This document shows positions 10,425 to 22,124 of a stretch of DNA of 64,000 bases, one piece after another. This stretch comes from Cristatella mucedo (lineage: Eukaryota; Bryozoa; Phylactolaemata; Cristatellidae). The position numbers were made by a program, and so were the translations under genes. How positions within the stretch are numbered: position 1 is the first letter of the stretch; each line of letters starts with the position of its first letter. The DNA lies in NCBI GenBank assembly GCA_009760855.2, contig WPIO01000007.1, forward strand, positions 7,756,001 to 7,820,000. The letters are read 5' to 3'. The notes beneath the pieces are model-generated. The model ran no database searches. It was given only the letters and a program-made list of their open reading frames with translations, and had not been told where the DNA came from.

Positions 10425-10575
10425 TAGGGCTAAAGTGCTCACTCTTCCCAGCCCAGGCCTTGATTTCGAGCCGAGCTGTGGGCGATCCTTGAATGCCCAC
10501 TGCAAGTGGTGCTGATAGACGTTAAGGCTGATACTACTTTACGAATGAGGCTGCTGAATCAGCCAACCCTTTGGT
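10425..10575 (+). mobile_element. SINE-B copy, second of a head-to-tail pair
   Basis: Repeats the core of the preceding copy (GGCGATCCTTGAATGCCCAC, GCAAGTGGTGCTGATAGACG) and has the full ending GAGGCTGCTGAATCAGCC that its neighbour lacks. Two SINEs of one family therefore sit in the same orientation within 320 bases. Confidence 0.7.
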
Positions 10576-10597
10576 ACGTTTTTGTGAGTGTGTGAAG

Positions 10598-10669
10598 TGT
10601 GTGTGTGTATGTGTGTGTGTGTGTCTATGTGTGTGTGTGTCATGAGCATGCGTGCATGAGTGTGTGCAT

Positions 10670-10744
<75 letters not shown>
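10598..10744. repeat. (TG)n microsatellite with compound start
   Basis: A long TG run at 10673-10744 is preceded by TG stretches broken by TATG, CATGAG and GCATGAG units. Confidence 0.97.
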
Positions 10745-10745
<1 letters not shown>

Positions 10746-10839
10746 CTCTGTCAAGCATAAATAATGAACGAGGTTTTGGTTTCTACTATGTGCCTTTATA
10801 CCCACAAAGATTGACAATCTCAAGGTCCTAAGCATTAAT

Positions 10840-10940
10840 TTAACCATCCGATCGTGTTTCCTTGGCAGAAAATGTAAAGCACCTAGAAAGAGATTGAGTT
10901 CTCTGAGGGCACTTTATCAAGTGTATTATTATAATTTTTA
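10840..10940 (+). mobile_element. LINE-A 3' tail
   Basis: Contains only the terminal hairpin (AAAGCACCTAGAAAGAGATT ... CTGAGGGCACTTTATCAAG) and the ATTATTAT end. A severely 5'-truncated insertion. Confidence 0.85.
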
Positions 10941-11356
10941 AGCATATTCCCACAAGTAAGTCAGTGAAATGGATACCAACCAAGCAGCATCACATACAGC
11001 TTGCCAGACACTTTTAGAACATGTCGACTCCTCACTCCCGGGGTTTACACTGCCTGCCAACGAGATTAGTGGCCATGCTGGCCGAGCCTGATCCTGCATC
11101 GGGTTATTAACACGTTTTTGCAATGGAGTCCCTAAGTATGTCCAGTGCCATGGCTGGTGCGTTTTAAGCTCAGCCATTACAGATGTAGGTTGACTGCTCA
11201 TCTGCATCAAGCTTGACCCACCTGTCACTGTGGAACTCAGCGGTATATCAAGCCTGCGTGTCTTGCATCCATTGGGGGGGTCTGGCACCACTCTGGTGCC
11301 AGCCTATCAGAGGCAGGCCGTTCGGCGAGCACGGAACTGCAGCCAGAGCCAGTTAC

Positions 11357-11752
11357 ATAATAATAATAATAATAATTCACTTGATAAAGCACCCTCAGAG
11401 AACTTAATCTCTCTCTAGGCGCTTTACATTTGCTGCAAAGGGAAATGCAATTAGATGGTAAGTAAAATCATGCTTGATAAACAAACAAAATGAATAATGT
11501 GGTTAGGGGTGACATGCACAGGGTCAGCATGCAAATGTGGTTAGTGGCAGCATGCACAGTGTCAGCATGCATAAGCACGTGAAGGACGAATCACAGGGAC
11601 CCACTAAATGCTGTCCTAAATAGGTGTGTTTTTAAGTTCTCTTTAAATGTGGTCAGGTCAAGGGATTTTCTGGCGCAGGTCGGGAGGGAGTTCCGGGCTT
11701 TGGGAGCATACAAACTAAATGCACGGTCTCCAAAGGATTTAAGTTACATAAG
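11357..11752 (-). mobile_element. LINE-A copy, 5'-truncated
   Basis: TAA repeat at 11357-11374, hairpin, 3' untranslated region and the last about 50 codons of the reverse-transcriptase C-terminus. Homology stops after GGTCTCCAAAGGATTTAAG. Relatively little diverged from the young copies. Confidence 0.92.
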
Positions 11753-11754
11753 GC

Positions 11755-12370
11755 AGGTCTGTCACTCTCACCATCATTCACTGCTTCTAGGAAGGACATG
11801 CGGTGACTGAATAGAAGACAGCTCTCCGAGATCCTTATTTTGGTTCAAAATTGTGGAGTTAAAGTGCTACTAGCAGGCAGCTAGCATTTGACCTGATCCT
11901 AGGGGCAAGGTTACATAATGTACGTTGTCCAAGCCTGAGCAATCGAGCGCAATTGGATGTCCATGCCGGCTCCATCTGAGAGTGATAGCAGTTTAGAAAG
12001 CTAGGAGGCTATCCAGCACCGTGTTTCCTAGACAGATCCTTCTGCCTTCCTGTTTCGAAAGCGCCATCTGCCACCTTGCATTGGCAGTAGCTGGGTGACT
12101 CGCCAGTCAAGTGCACTGGCAGACTGTGCTGAGATTATTTACCTCCAACTTTATGTGCCACGTGGCTTCGGGCTAATGACGGCTATGAGTTGTCAAAAGC
12201 AGACTCCATCTGGTGTTACCATTCTAAAAGGACAGTCTTACGAGACAACAAACATAAGAAGGTGGAGTCAGATATTTTAGAGTGTCCAAGCATGTCCACA
12301 CGGCCAGCCTGGATACAGGCAGCTGCACCTTTCTTTGGCCGCCAAAGGCTAGGAAGGAACCGAGCATCTC
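11755..12370. other. No recognised feature
   Basis: Intronic, CERKL intron 3. No open frame with a domain and no match to the repeat families in this window. Confidence 0.4.
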
Positions 12371-12373
12371 ATT

Positions 12374-12527
12374 GCCGAGCTGGGTTGGTCCAGCGGTTAA
12401 GGTGCTCGCCCTGACTAAGGTCTGGCTGAGGTCGTGGGCTCGAGCCCTGAGGCATATGTGAAGTGCCTGAATAGAGACTTATTTCTCTTGGGTCGCTATA
12501 CAAATGAATTATATTTTTTTATTTATA
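12374..12527 (+). mobile_element. SINE-A copy (tRNA head plus LINE-A-like tail)
   Basis: GAGCTGGGTTGGTCCAGCGG is the A-box region of a tRNA-like head and GGTCGTGGGCTCGAGCCC the B-box region. The body ends in GTGCCTGAATAGAGACTTAT followed by TCGCTATACAAATGAATTAT, which resembles the LINE-A 3' end. A T-rich end follows. Confidence 0.88.
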
Positions 12528-12659
12528 CGTGACCGGCGATCGATGCAGTCAGCCAGCCGAGTGAGTGCTGTAGTCACGCGGTGATGCTTAGCCTAGATTG
12601 GCTGGGCAGTACAGGGAGAAAGATGTCCTGCCCGTGATCCCCCCCACTCTCAGATGCTC

Positions 12660-12815
12660 CTGGATTTTGGCCTAGTGGTAAGGCACCGGCAGTTTTCTAC
12701 CTAGGTCGTGGGTTCGAGTCCTGAGGGTGACAATCCTCAATTGTAACCTGTGTGGGTTTTTCTGATGCTGCATAAGCGAGGCTGCTGAATCAGCTAGCCT
12801 TTACTTGCTTTCCTT
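12660..12815 (+). mobile_element. SINE-B copy
   Basis: GGCCTAGTGGTAAGGCACCG and AGGTCGTGGGTTCGAGTCCT are well preserved A- and B-box regions. The ending GCGAGGCTGCTGAATCAGCT is the family 3' end. The core is diverged. Confidence 0.8.
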
Positions 12816-12819
12816 GACT

Positions 12820-14220
12820 CTGTTGAGTTTCTGAGTCACTTTCAGATCGGTGACGAAGTGAGCCACAGAGTAAACTGGGCCGAGTGTGTGAGCAGCAGCC
12901 TACATATATGACAGTGGGGAACAATAAGCTGAGGTAGCTTTAGCCAGTAAGGACCCACTAGCTGCTCCAGCACACTGGCCGGTTACATCGTGCCTGCAGC
13001 TGCTCATCATAAAATGTGCCGATAAAACCTGTGGCCAGCTCGTCTGAGATCTAGCTCGCCAACTGAAAGTACGGGCTTTCGTTTGTTGCAGTGTCACACT
13101 GACCGACTTGACAATTACATAGACTCGCAGGAGAGCGAAATAGGACATCGAGTGTGCCAAGCACGAACGAGGGAGTATAGAGACGACCTCGGCTGCAATA
13201 AGAGCTTTGATAAAAATGAGATGTGACATTAATCTTGTTGGCAGTCTGCAGTGGAACAATTTACGTGATCGCTGTTAAATTCGGTTCCTTCGTAAGAAAA
13301 AATCGAAATTCACGAGAGCCAATTGATGCTAGACTTGTATTAATTTAGGGGTGTGGACTCTCACTACTTCTTCGGTGAAGTCATTGACGTGTGAGCTTGT
13401 TAAATTCATTTCCAAAATCTGCATGGTCTTCCATGTAAACCAATAGAGTTCTTTATTACTTGCAGTATGATAGCTGAATAAGTCTGTAGCAAAAGTTAAT
13501 GGAATAAAGTTTCGGTCGACTTAACTGTTCACTGTGTTTCAAATATCTGCCCCTGAGTGTATGCCAAGCTAAGAGATATGCTCGGCATCGTCAATTGTTC
13601 TCTACAGGTGCTGTCGGACTCAGTATAAGGCTGGAAAAGGCAGAACTAACAAGACGACAACAGTACAAAAAATACGTTGAAGGCCCTTGTGCAGATGAGT
13701 ATAGAGGTTTGGCTCCGGTATTTTGTCCACAAGTATTATTTGAGCTCATTTTAGATTCCTTGCTAGATGGGGACCTAGGCACGAGGCATGTGCCTGCATG
13801 CGGTTCCAGAGCAGTGCCGGTGTTCCAAGCGTGTGAGGATTCACCGAGTGAGAAGACGCCCTGAAGCGCAGCAACGTGCCTTACCAATGACCAACTGACC
13901 GTTAGAGCAACTACTCCGAGGCAGATTACCCTTCGACCAAGTGGACGGATCTGTTTTGCTTCTGTGTGCTTTGAGAAATTACCTGAGCGTGGCTCAGTGC
14001 TTGCTATATATCCCAGAGGTCCTACTATACGGTGGCTTCGGGTGTCTTCTTGCTTAGGCTACCATGCTGATCTAAGCATTATGTTCGGTTGCTTTTGCAT
14101 GCATGACTAGGTAAGATACCTCGTACGCCAAAAATTCATAATTATTTATTCTCTTGCAGGATTTCAGAAGTACCAGAATAGAGATTTAGTGCTCTAGGTT
14201 AGCCATGTAAAATAATGATA
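12820..14220. other. CERKL intron 3; no accepted gene
   Basis: A plus-strand frame at 13595-13864 begins just before an acceptor-like TTGTTCTCTACAG and has a charged opening, but it matches no family I know and no donor follows. It is discussed as a finding, not called. The rest is featureless. Confidence 0.4.
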
Positions 14221-14913
14221 CAACAATAATAATTATTGTTATTATTGTTGGTGTATCATCATTACATTTGATAAAGAACCCTCAGAGAACTTAATCTCTT
14301 TCTAGGTGCTTTACAATTGCTGCAAAAAAGCACGATTGAATGCTTAGTGGTGGCATGCTCAATAAACAACAAGAATAACATGGCTAAGGGTGATATGCAC
14401 AGTGTCAGCATACATGAGCACATAAAGGACGAATCACAAGGACCCACTAAATGCTGTCATATGTGGATGCGTTTTTAATTTTTTTTATTTGGTCAAGTCA
14501 GGAGGTATCGTTACACAAGTCACGAGTGAGTTCCAGGCTTTGGGAGCATACGAACTAAATGCACGGTCTCCGAAGAATTTGAGGGTTGTACGAGGTATTT
14601 CTAGACTGTTGGTAAACAGTGAGATTCCGAAAAGCGATGCTTAGCCTGGTGGGGAAGTAGATCTGATAGGTAGGCTGGAGCCAAAGAATGAAGGGACCTA
14701 AGAGTGAGCGACAAAAAGTTGAAGTCGATGCGTTGCTTGACTGGTAGCTAGAGCAATTCGGCGAGAAATGGCTGATGTGCCAACTGGGACGCTCACGACA
14801 GACAAGTATAGCTGCAGAGTTTTGCACCGGCTGTAAGCACCTGATTGTGCACGTGCCGGTAGGCCAGCAAGAAGTGAGTTACAGAAGTCAAGACGGGATG
14901 TCACAAATGCATG

Positions 14914-15043
14914 GACCAACATATATGTGGTATCAATATTTAAATAAGCCCGAATTGTAGCAATGTTAGGTAGCTGAAGACCAACAAAGATGTGGTATCA
15001 ATATTTAAATAAGCCCGAATTGTAGCAATGTTAAGTAGCTGAA
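14914..15043. repeat. 65-bp direct tandem duplication inside LINE-A
   Basis: Two copies start with GACCAAC at 14914 and 14979. They share TGTGGTATCAATATTTAAAT and AGCCCGAATTGTAGCAATGT and differ at a few positions. Other LINE-A copies have the segment once. Confidence 0.9.
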
Positions 15044-15474
15044 AGTAGGCAGACTTGATTGTGGAGCTAATGCGGTTGTCGAATTATCGAATGAATCATC
15101 GAATGATCACTTCGGAAAATGACACCTAGATTTCGTTCAGACTCAACAGGGAAAATGCTGGCAGAGCCAATTTTTAGCATTAGCCTTTCCAATTTCTGAA
15201 TCACACTTTGTTTGCCAATAACTGGCCAGTTGGTTTTATCATCATTCAATTTAGAAACATTTGCATTCATCCATGTGCAGATGTCATAAATACATGCAGC
15301 AAGGGAATTGACAGAATTCGACATGCTGAAGGGTTGGGAGGGATCAAAGCAAATCTACACTGAGTGTCATCAGCATAGAAGTGAAAGCCTAGATTGTGCT
15401 TGGCAATCACATCGGCTAGAGGGAGAGTTTAAAGCGTGAAAAGAACGAGATCAAGCACAGATCCCAGAGGTACC

Positions 15475-16377
15475 TCATATTTCAAAGGCTCCTCTGGTAA
15501 TCTTGTCCTTTTGCATTAATACTCTGGAGTCTCCCATTGAGATATGATTTGAACCATTGCAGAGCAGTGCCAGTGATGCCCGGGCGAGATGAAAGGCAGT
15601 CAAAAGGGACTTAATGATCGATAGCATCAAACGCTGCCGAAAGATCGAGCAAAACAAGCAGATACTTAACCTATGTCTGCATTTCAAAGTAGATCGTTGT
15701 ACACCCGAAGCACTGCTGACTCTAGCTCTAAAACCAGACTGGAACTTACTAGCCAGGTTTGATGTTCCAATATATGAGTTCAGCTGGTCTGTCACGACTC
15801 GTTTCAATGTCTTTGATAGGAAGGGTAGAAGGGAGACTGAGCGGTAGTTGCTCAAGTTCTCTTGGTCAAGTGTAGTTTTCTTGAGAAGTGGCCTGACTAC
15901 AGCTTTTTTGAAAGGTGCTGGGACATGACCTGAAGCTAATGGCATATTTATGATGTTAGTTATGCATGGAAACAGCAGATCAATGCATCGCAGATTTAGG
16001 ACAGTGGGAATAGGCTCCAAAGGACTTGTTGTCTTCATTGATTGGGATATGAACGTCAGGACGAGGTCATTCATGACCTTCTTTAATGCAGACATTGAGG
16101 TTCTGCATGGAGTTAAGGGACAGCATTCCAGGGGATATGCTGCCATCTTAGGGATGGACTCCGTGATCTTGTTGACAAAGAAGCTTGAGAAGCGATCAGC
16201 TAGATCATCATAGGGATCATTAGGTAAGGAGCTAACCTGGGAACGGTTGGGGAGATGGTTGATCGTTGACATCAGCATTTTAGGATTGTGCATCTGTGAT
16301 TCAATCATGTTTTTATAGAAGCTAGACTTGGCCTTTGCAAGGATCGATTGGTGTGATCTACAGTAGTCCTCGTACAC
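15475..16377 (-). pseudogene. LINE-A linker and reverse-transcriptase fingers, frame-broken
   Basis: 300-residue open frame. Residues about 1-60 are linker sequence. Further on come NLSNYRSVSLLPFLSKTLKR and LASKFQSGFRA, the conserved RT fingers and the segment just before motif A in L2/CR1-type enzymes. After FRA the frame slips and the catalytic part continues in other frames downstream, so no active enzyme is encoded. It shows that the family carries the standard linker-RT order. Confidence 0.85.
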
Positions 16378-16436
16378 CTGTTTGTGGACAGTCAGTCCAG
16401 CTCTTTAGTATGCTTTTTCAAGCTTGCCCTTTGTAT

Positions 16437-16690
16437 ACATAGCTACAGTTGTACAGCAACCTCGGAGAACTCGATACCTTTCTATGCACTTTACGTTTAC
16501 TGAAAAAAATTACGATCCAATGGTTAGTGGAAGCATGTATAATAAACAACCAGAATAACATGGTTATGGATGACATGCACAAGGTCAGCATGCAAGTATG
16601 GTTAGTGGCAGCATGCACAGTATCAGCATGCATAAGCACACAAAAGGACAGATCACAAAGATCCACTAAATAATGTGACAAACGTGCGTT
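16437..16690 (-). mobile_element. LINE-A 3' fragment
   Basis: Hairpin-side words (CCTCGGAGAACTCGATACCT) and the TCAGCATGCATAAGCAC stretch of the LINE-A 3' region. It lies between two longer copies in the same orientation. Confidence 0.8.
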
Positions 16691-16699
16691 ACAGCTTCT

Positions 16700-17926
16700 T
16701 TTTACAATGATAATAATTTTAGTAATCCGTTTGATATAGCACTCTCAGATCACTTTTATTTCTTTCTAGGCACTTTACATTTATTCAAAGGCAGCACGAT
16801 CGAATGGCTAGTGGTAGCGGTTTCAAGGACAATAAGCAGACCATGGTTAGAGGTTACGTGCACAAGGTCATCATGCAAATATGGTTAGTGGCAGCATGCA
16901 CAGTTTCAGCACGAATAAGCCTGTGAAGTACAAATCAAAGAGACCCACCAAATGCTGCAATAAATAGATGCCTTTTGAGTTTCTTTTGAAATGTGGTCAA
17001 GTCAGGAGATATCGTGACATAAGTCAGAAGTAAGTTCCAGGCTTTGGGAGCATATGAAGTAACGTCATGGTATGCAATGGATTTGAGGTTCTTACGAGGT
17101 ATAAGTAAACAGCTAGATTCCGAAAAGCCAATGGTACGATACTTAGCATGGTGGAGGAATAAATCTGCCAGGTAGGCTGGAGCCAAAGAATCAAGGGACC
17201 AAAATAGTGAGTGACAAAATCTTGAAGTTGATCCGTTGCTTGACTTGTAGCTAGTGCAGGCCGGCGAGAACGAGGTGTGATGTGGCGACTTCGACGCTCA
17301 CGACAGACAAGCCTGGCTGCAGAGTTTTGCACCAGCTGTAAGCTCCTGAGTGCACAAGCCGGTAGGCCAGTAAGCAGTGAGTTACAGAAGTCGAGACGAA
17401 ATGTCACAAATGCATGGATCAATTTAGATGTGGTATCCCTATCTAAACAAACCCGAATTGTAGCAACGCTATGTAGCTGAAAGTATACAGACTTGACTGT
17501 GGATCTGATGTGGTCGTCTAATGAAAGGATATTTTGGAACAGACACCTATATTTCGTGCAGATTCAACAGGACATATGCTAGCAAAGCCGATTGTGAGCG
17601 TTAGCTTTCCAATTTTTGCATCACACTTGGTTTGCCCGTACCCAGTAAGTTAGTTTTATCATAATTTAATTTAAGAAAGTTTGCTGCCATCCATGTGCAG
17701 ATGTCATCAATACATGTAGCAAGGGAGTTGGGAGAATTCGACATGCTGGAGGGCTGGGAGGGATCAAGGCAAAGGTACAACTGAGTGTCATCTGCTTAGA
17801 AGTGAAGGCCTAGATTGTGCCTGCCAACCACGTCTGCCAGAGGGAGATTATAAATCGTGAAAATAATCGGATCAATAGCAGACCCCTGAGGTATCTCATA
17901 CTTCACTGGTTCATCGGATGGTCTCG
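16700..17926 (-). mobile_element. LINE-A copy, degenerate
   Basis: Starts at the 3' tail (AATCCGTTTGATATAGCACT) and runs into the RT region. Frames 17186-16935 and 17422-17024 hold pieces of the C-terminal domain ([20 protein letters not shown]). It breaks at GGTTCATCGGATGGTCT, where a different LINE-A copy begins. Confidence 0.88.
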
Positions 17927-19095
17927 GAGTGAGCTCCTGGCTTTGTGAGGGTACAAACTAGAGGCACGGTCTCCAAAGTATTCTAGGTTCGTGCGAGGTA
18001 AGGCTATGCAATTTGATTCAGAAACGCATTTGGTATAGTGCCAAGCCTGGTGGGGAAGTATATCATACAGGTAGGCTGGAGCCAGAGAACGGAGGCACCT
18101 AAAAGTGTGACAGAATCTTGACGTCCATACGCTGCTTGATCGAAAGCCAGTGCTGAGTCGGCTAGAAACGCTGTGCTGTGGCCACTGTGATGCTCGCGAC
18201 AGACAAGCCAAGCTGTAGAATTGTACACCAACTGTAAGCGACTGATGGCACAGCCCGGCAGACCTGAAAGTACTGAGTTACAGAAGTCGAACAGGGCTGA
18301 AACAAGTGCATGGACCCATTTTAGTGTGGTATCCCTGCTTAAGCAAGCCCGAATTTTAGCAACGCTACGTAGCTGAAAGTATACAGAGTTGAGTGTGGAG
18401 CTGATGTGGTCATCTAGCGAAAGGTCACTTTTGAACAGGACATCTAGAATTTGTGCAGATGCAAAAGGATTTAGGATAGCCAACCCGATTTTGAGCGTTA
18501 AATTTTCGAATTTCTGAATCTCACTTGGCATGCTCATTACTAGTAAGTTGGTTTTTATCATCATTCTATTTAAGAAAATATATTGCCATCTACATATGTA
18601 TGTCATCAATACATGCAGTAAGGGAGTTGAGGGAATAATGCAACGTGCTGCAGGGCTGAGAGGGTTTAAAGCTATGATGCAACTGAGTTTCATCTGCGTA
18701 GAAAGCCTGGATTGTAGATGGCAATCACATTGGCAAGAGCAAGAGTATAAACTGTGAAAAGAAACGTACCGGGGAAAGACCCCTGAGGTACACCTTAGTT
18801 TAACGGTTCCTCTGATAATATCTGTCAATTCACAGCAATGCTCTAGAGTCTCTCACTGGGATAGGACCTGAACCAGTGTGGTGCTGCGCCAGTGATGCCC
18901 AAGAGAGATGAGCGAGGCGCTTGAGAAGGACTTGGCGATCAATACTATCAAATGCTGCCGAAAGATACAGCAATACAAGTAGAGCGAATTTACCTAAGTC
19001 TGCATTCCTAAGAAGGTAGTCTCTGAAAAACTAGGCTAGAACTTACTTGCTCGAGTTGACGTTTCAATATAAGAGTTCAGCTGTGCCGCAATTGG
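17927..19095 (-). mobile_element. LINE-A copy lacking its 3' end
   Basis: Homology restarts in the C-terminal domain (GGAGTGAGCTCCTGGCTTTG) without any 3' tail. It continues through RT to the segment upstream of motif A, then meets the quasi-tandem repeat near 19100. The missing tail means it was cut by the neighbouring copy or by deletion. Confidence 0.82.
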
Positions 19096-19099
19096 CTCT

Positions 19100-19600
19100 C
19101 GAGTCTTTGATAGGGACGTTAGCATTCGAACTGCAATGACGCTGCCATTTCCAAATACTGCTCCACACCAATGTGGTTCTGATTTCAAATTTTAGAGAAC
19201 AGTATGCCAAGTTTACCCACCAGATTTGATGGAATTGTGCTTTCACACTCTAATGCTATGGCCTCCGGTAGCATAATCGAACAGCGGTACAGATGTCAAT
19301 TCCACAGTAAGTGTCTCGCAGCTCTTCTTCGTATTGTGGGAACAGTGCTCTGCGTTTCCTACCAAATTTAATACGACTGCGAGCGCACCTTTTCTTGCTA
19401 CGGTCTTCAAGCCTCACCAAATATTCGAACTGCAATACAGCTGCCATTTTCTCAATAGGCGTTGCACAGCTGCGATTTTTATTCGGCATTACAGAAAAGC
19501 GTACGTCGGGTTTACCCACCAAATTCCGCGATGTTCTGATAAAGAATTTAAATGATGCGGCCATTGATGACCCAGGCCAACAAAGGCCATGGCAATTTAA
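19100..19600 (+). repeat. Quasi-tandem repeat block 1, forward units
   Basis: About three diverged units, each with TTCGAACTGCAATACAGCTG, CCATTTTC, a CCACCAAATT word and ATGCTATGGCCTCCG. The same unit occurs at 37135-39045. Noncoding, with stops in all frames. Confidence 0.75.
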
Positions 19601-19626
19601 TGCGGCAGCGAAATAACGCGAAACTT

Positions 19627-20130
19627 GGTGGATAAATCAGGTCCTTGGGTACAAAGCAAAGTTCTTACGCTGACCCACAAGGCCCGCCACGGCTTGGCTC
19701 CTTCGTACCTAGCTGAAATGCTGCACCAGTTTCAGCCTCTTCGTGCACTCAGGTCCTGTATGGACAATAAATTAGCTGTTCCATTCCTCAGCTTAAAGAC
19801 CAATCGTGACAAAAGATTTAGCTCTGCAAGTCCTAAACTGTGGAACTCGCTTCCACAATTCTTGTGCAACGACAACTACTCTTCTGCTGCCGACTATGGC
19901 TCATCCTTTTCAGCGGTCCTGAGCTGCTACTTCCATGCTACTCACTACCTCAACTGCTCTCCTAACTCTGCTGTGCTTCCCACTTTTTGTTTGTTTCTGT
20001 AAGATAAAATCTGTTGAATACCGAATGCGTACCGAAAGCCACTTAGGCTGTGAGTGGGCTACGCAAAATTGTCCTGTTTGACACCCACATAGTCTCTATG
20101 ACTTAGTAGAGTTAGAGATGGAGGTAAATT
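19627..20130 (+). mobile_element. LINE-B copy, 5'-truncated
   Basis: Plus-strand copy. The frame at 19625-20002 encodes the family C-terminus (SKVLTLTHKARHGLAPSYLA). The 3' end CTTAGTAGAGTTAGAGATGG runs into ATTACATTACAT. It sits exactly between forward and reverse units of the quasi-tandem repeat. Confidence 0.9.
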
Positions 20131-20935
20131 ACATTACATATAATGTTCAATCAAACCGCTGTTTCGCGATGCCTATTATAGAAATGGTAGCTGTAGTACA
20201 GCCAAAAGACCTAGAGTGGGCAGGGTCACTGGAGGACATTGCATGACAACGTCCACGTGCTATGGCATGAGATGAAATTACTAAACCCAAAAAAACTGTC
20301 TTCTATTATTCTGAATAAAACAGCAGTTGCGCTACGCCTATTTTGGAAATATCGGCTGCATTGCAGTTGAAATATCTCGGGAGGCTGGCTTGCCCAGACC
20401 CTTGAAGACCATAACAGGAAAACGTTCGTTCATATTAAATTAAATAGTTGCATTAAATTTAGTAGGGAGACTCTGAACGCTTTTTTCCATAACGTGGAAT
20501 CCTAGCCACAGCTGCGTGACACCTATCGTGGAAATGGCAGCTGTATCACAGCTCGACTACACCGCTGGTTGTCATAGCATGAGAACGTGCAAGCGAAATC
20601 GCATGAAATCTGGTGGGTAAACTTAGCATACTGTTCTCTATAATTTGAAATAAAAACCGCAGTTGTGCGAAGCTTTTTGCTGAAATAGCAGCTTTATGGC
20701 AGTTCAAACGTCTAAAAAAAAGGTTGGCTGACCCGGGCCATTTGAGACCATCGAACGAGTGCAGTTGCATGAAATTTGGTAGGTTAACCCGTAACACCAC
20801 TATCCATAATTTATAATCAAAACCATTATTTTCTGACGTATGATGTGAAAATGGCAGCTTTATCGAAGTGTATCGAAGTGTAACGCTATGCATCGAGCTG
20901 TGCATAGCAGTTATTCGTGGGGCCCGTGCAAGAGT
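20131..20935 (-). repeat. Quasi-tandem repeat block 1, reverse units
   Basis: About five units in the orientation opposite to 19100-19600. The word GGCAGCTGTATCACAG or its variants recurs at about 20187, 20345, 20536, 20691 and 20852 (spacings 155-191). GCATGAAATCTGGTGGGTAA lies between copies. Confidence 0.8.
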
Positions 20936-20939
20936 TCGT

Positions 20940-22120
20940 GCGCTAGTCCCGCAGGTTTTGGCACCTCGTCGGGCAGCGGTCTATTAGGCTGGCGGCTACG
21001 ATACACAGCGGGCGGCCACGCTGCAGCCTGGCAGTGCTAGGCGCTCCATAAAGGCACCGACGCCGGACGTGTCGGCCTTCCATGTCTCTTTGGCGGTCCT
21101 TCATCGCCGCCTACGCGGCCGCACTCGGATGAACGCAGGTCTTCGCTCGGGCTAATGCCAGTCGCGAACCGGGCGCTCCAACTCTATTATTCACGGGCCG
21201 CCGGAGCGAGTGCTCCCTGTTGCTACGCGCTGGATCTCAGCACGCTGCTCTTCCTCAGGCCGCGGGCGTAAGCACTCTTACGTAAGTTGTCCAGCTATTC
21301 GCACGACCGCTAATCCTCAGCGACAGGCGATAAGAAAATGACACCTGCTCGGGCGAAAACGCCCGTCAGCTAGGGACCATTCGTGCCAACGAAGAATTCG
21401 CTAGGTTTCGCAATAGCAGGCAGCACGACCCTGGGGAAAATGGCACAGCTAATTCGAGCAGCGAGCTTACGTAGGAAACCGAATTCGAGGCCGCTAGAAA
21501 ATAGCGGGGCACCGATTACTGACGATGCCTCTCGACCGCGAGATGAGCAGGGGCGGCTCGTGTGTGCGTACGTTCGTCGTCCTGAAAGCATTCTCTGAAT
21601 TAATTCACAGATTGAAAAGGTTTCGCAATCCAATCCCCGTCAAGCGGAGACTCAATTGCCGAAGCTTGCCGGCACAGTTCGGTGGAAAAAAGGTTGAAGA
21701 TTTGCTTTTTTGCAAATGCCAGTGAGGCCCCCTCCCCGGGCTCTCGAAAACACGCTCAAAAACACGCCCACCGGAAGCTTCTGTAGACACAACCATCTCC
21801 AAAGGGCGCCAAAGGCTGGCCACTCGGCAGGTCTCTTGCGAGTGGTCTAGAAGCTGTTGCTTCTTGAGTGAAATATGATGGACTTGAAAAAATAATTGAG
21901 AGCACCCTCTGAAAACCCATCTTATGTACGCTCGGGCGGCATGTGCACCCATTGCATGCAGCCTTACGAGCTCTTGGTCTACAGCAGATTGCCACTCCCT
22001 CTGGAGAAACATGTAGAAACCGCATTCGGAACGCGAAATCCCGGCAGGCCTCCAGGGTCGCTATAAGAGTTCGGTAACTCACTCGCGTCACGACAACTCC
22101 TGACATGTCAAAATTGAAAA
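20940..22120. other. CERKL intron 3; GC-rich stretch, no recognised gene
   Basis: GC- and CpG-rich from about 20940 to 21560. Minus-strand frames at 21605-22012 and 21756-22166 overlap each other and have no recognisable domain. Confidence 0.4.
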
Positions 22121-22124
22121 TGGA

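Larger units (their letters stand above)
14222..16430 (-). mobile_element. LINE-A copy, the longest in this cluster
   Basis: Reverse-strand copy from the 3' repeat at 14222-14255 up to about 16430. It covers the 3' tail, the C-terminal and RT domains, the RT fingers and part of the linker between endonuclease and RT. Many frameshifts break it. A 65-bp direct duplication lies at 14914-15043. No endonuclease sequence was seen. Confidence 0.9.

Noticed and set aside
15475-16377. 300-codon frame as a host gene
   Set aside because: It is LINE-A linker and RT fingers; flanking homology continues into other LINE-A copies.
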